From CAG-492 sp045643465 (GTDB lineage: Bacteria > Bacillota > Clostridia > TANB77 > CAG-508): DNA of 64,000 bases. Below the pieces are notes generated by a model. That model searched no databases. It was given only the letters and a program-made list of their open reading frames with translations, and had not been told where the DNA came from. Location of the stretch: assembly GCA_045643465.1 (NCBI GenBank), contig JAZUKV010000017.1:1-64000 (forward strand). The letters run 5' to 3'. Of this stretch, positions 62,492 through 64,000 are shown one piece after another (position 1 is the first letter of the stretch; every line of letters starts with the position of its first letter). Position numbers and translations under genes: made by a program.

Positions 62492-62503
62492 ACATTATAA
62501 ACA

Positions 62504-62547
62504 AAAAAAGCCTACAAATAAATTAAATTTATCTGTAGGCTTTTTTT
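62504..62547. terminator. Bidirectional terminator
   Basis: AAAAAAAGCCTACAAATAAA pairs with TTTATCTGTAGGCTTTTTTT, with one mismatch. It separates convergent genes. Confidence 0.92.
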
Positions 62548-62549
62548 AA

Positions 62550-63107
62550 TTATGCGAGCTCACTAATGCTTTCGACATTTCTTATTATTTTACCTTTTTC
62601 AGTGCAAAAATAATAATTTTTGATACCTTCTGCTGAAATGTTAATGATTTTGACATCCCCATTTAACGCCTTTACCCATATATATCTTGATTTATTTCTT
62701 ATCTTCACATTGTGATACTGAAGTGTTCTTGTATTTAAGATATCTATAGATCTGTCTCCCTCATTTTTAATAATAATGTCCTTCGAAATAAAATCTGGAA
62801 TTGGTGCATCCCACTTAAAGATTTCCCATCTAAATATATTTCCGATTTTGTAACATCTTTCATCTACGGAATTATATTTTTCATCTCCATCTTCAATAAA
62901 AGAATAGTGATATAAACCTGTTCTCTCATCTTTCTTCCAGGTTATAAAACTGTCAATTGGAGCTAATGCAAGACCATATGTTGTGCAGATTTTTTTATTT
63001 CTTATGCAGATGTCTTTTTGTAAAACCCACGGTATATCTTTTGGTTTAGCTATATACCGTACATTTTCTTGGAAATTGCCGAGATTAGTAATAAACTTAT
63101 GTCCCAT
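62550..63107 (-). CDS. Hypothetical protein, paralog of the gene at 60508
   Basis: This 185-residue protein shares KDIPW, TYGLALAPIDSFITWKKD and the ending KNYYFCTEKGKIIRNVESISE with the 60508 gene, though identity is low. It contains WVLQKDICIRNKKIC and DIIIKNEGDRSIDIL. Family unknown. It is a single-gene unit with a promoter whose start-site region holds TGTGCA-TT-TGCACA. Start has AAGGAGG upstream. Confidence 0.7.
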   Translation of the reverse strand: MGHKFITNLGNFQENVRYIAKPKDIPWVLQKDICIRNKKICTTYGLALAPIDSFITWKKDERTGLYHYSFIEDGDEKYNSVDERCYKIGNIFRWEIFKWDAPIPDFISKDIIIKNEGDRSIDILNTRTLQYHNVKIRNKSRYIWVKALNGDVKIINISAEGIKNYYFCTEKGKIIRNVESISELA

Positions 63108-63172
63108 AATGGGCTCCCTCCTTGTATATTGTTTTTAAACTCCTATACATGCCTTTTTAAGGTCTTTTAATT

Positions 63173-63226
63173 TGTGCATTTGCACATTGTACAGAACATT
63201 ATATCATACAATTTGGTGCAGTGCAA
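63173..63226 (-). promoter_or_regulatory. Promoter with palindrome downstream of the -10
   Basis: TTGCAC (63226-63221), 17 bases and TATAAT (63203-63198) form the promoter on the minus strand. TGTGCA-TT-TGCACA (63173-63186) lies at +5 to +18. Confidence 0.8.
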
Positions 63227-63258
63227 CATCTTTGCCAAAATAGTATACATAATTTTGT

Positions 63259-63942
63259 TTATTCTACTTTTGTAAAATTATAATTCTTTGTATTTACTCT
63301 AATTTCTCCGCCTTTTCCACCTTCGAATTGAATGCTTATAGTATTCTCATCTATAAATTTCATTTCACAAGGCCAAAAATATTCTTGACTATCAAATTCT
63401 TTTATTATTTTTAAAGTTTTACCACTTTTACTAATTACACATAAATCTGGTCCATAATATCCACATAAAAATATATCCCCTTCTGGTGTAATTTGAAATT
63501 TTGTGCTTGCACCTTTGTAGTCAGAATTCTTCCAAAGCTCTTTTCCAGTTTGTTTATCTAAACTAATAATTGTTCCAGATACATTAATATATACATTGTT
63601 AGCTTTTTCACCTAAATATTCTACTGTCTCAAGCTCTGTTAAAGGTCCAGTCTCAGTTTTATATATCCAAACTTTATTATTATTTTTATCATATCCTGAA
63701 AGTATCATATAACTTTCACTATCACTTGTTGTTTTATTTTCATGTATTACTGAAACTACGTTATTTTTATTAACTGTCATAGTTTTATTTTCTGTTGGTT
63801 GTACTTCGTTTGTAGTATTTTGAACTTCATTTACATTATTTTTCTCTTCATTTTTTTGCTCTTGCTTTTTCTCGCAACCTCCTAGCATTATTGCTATTAC
63901 AACTGTTATAGCTAATATAGCTATTCTTTTTATAATTTTCAT
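63259..63942 (-). CDS. Lipoprotein with PQQ/WD40-like beta repeats
   Basis: The protein has 227 residues from the ATG at 63942, which follows AGGAGG; an ATG five codons earlier lies before that site. A lipobox IMLGGCEK is followed by a Gln/Glu/Asn-rich linker and a domain with repeated strands, such as VWIYKTETG, ISLDKQTGKELWKNSDY and LCVISKSGKTLKI, resembling quinoprotein/PQQ-like beta-propeller blades. The chain is short, so only a part of a propeller is present. It is surface-anchored; function is unknown. Confidence 0.8.
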   Translation of the reverse strand: MKIIKRIAILAITVVIAIMLGGCEKKQEQKNEEKNNVNEVQNTTNEVQPTENKTMTVNKNNVVSVIHENKTTSDSESYMILSGYDKNNNKVWIYKTETGPLTELETVEYLGEKANNVYINVSGTIISLDKQTGKELWKNSDYKGASTKFQITPEGDIFLCGYYGPDLCVISKSGKTLKIIKEFDSQEYFWPCEMKFIDENTISIQFEGGKGGEIRVNTKNYNFTKVE

Positions 63943-64000
63943 TATTAACCTCCTCATATGTAAATTTTTTCAAAAATATTTTACTATATTATTATTTTAA

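Overview
The window reads as a chromosome segment of a low-GC, endospore-forming member of the Clostridia, probably an uncultured gut-type lineage. The evidence is the very AT-rich coding, strong AGGAGG ribosome sites, SpoIVA, a CwlD-like cortex amidase, a GdpP c-di-AMP phosphodiesterase, SMC, and a Streptococcus-like type II-A CRISPR-Cas9 locus. No rRNA or species marker is present, so the genus is left open.

Layout. (1) 1-24,972 is mainly core genome: a partial MBL hydrolase with DUF3006, a PflX-like radical SAM protein, a holin-like membrane protein, a UDPGP-family uridylyltransferase, spoIVA, tRNA-Met and tRNA-Tyr, smc, gdpP, an AI-2E family exporter, an M23 peptidase, cwlD, a Ca2+-type P-ATPase, a lipoprotein cyclophilin and an M32 carboxypeptidase. 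(2) 25,530-32,854 is a complete II-A CRISPR system: 20 repeats and 19 spacers, a leader ending in ATTTGAG, csn2, cas2, cas1, cas9, a divergent tracrRNA, and a cas promoter embedded in a perfect 13-bp inverted repeat. (3) 32,941-41,023 is an eight-gene minus-strand operon for acyl activation and transfer: ligase-ACP fusion, MFS_2-type transporter, two PlsC-like acyltransferases, acyl ligase, ACP, LRAT-type acyltransferase and phosphopantetheinyl transferase. I know of no described pathway with this set; it is the best candidate for a new biosynthetic system. (4) 41,190-44,315 holds small genes (YHYH-like secreted protein, phosphoesterase, ImmA/IrrE peptidase, DUF3795, deoxyribosyltransferase-like). 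(5) 44,552-57,348 is an integrated mobilizable element bounded by a 17-bp direct repeat. It carries a tyrosine integrase, xis-like, DnaD-like and DnaC-like replication genes, TnpV, and a frameshifted relaxase. Its cargo is a controller-endonuclease-methyltransferase R-M system, a KAP NTPase, and a GHKL ATPase/STAS/membrane-protein operon. (6) 57,376-64,000 holds isolated genes, two of them paralogs of an unknown family, plus a broken TIM-barrel isomerase and copies of a GGGGACGGTTCT repeat.

The accessory genes suggest layered anti-phage functions: CRISPR adaptation and interference, restriction-modification, and possibly the KAP and GHKL/STAS modules. The acyl operon probably works as a unit: the PPTase primes the carriers, the ligases load acyl chains, LRAT and PlsC proteins transfer them, and the transporter moves a lipid. 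Several single-gene units share a strong TTGACx-17-TATAAT promoter with a short inverted repeat at the predicted transcript start. All functions are read from motifs; no database search was possible.
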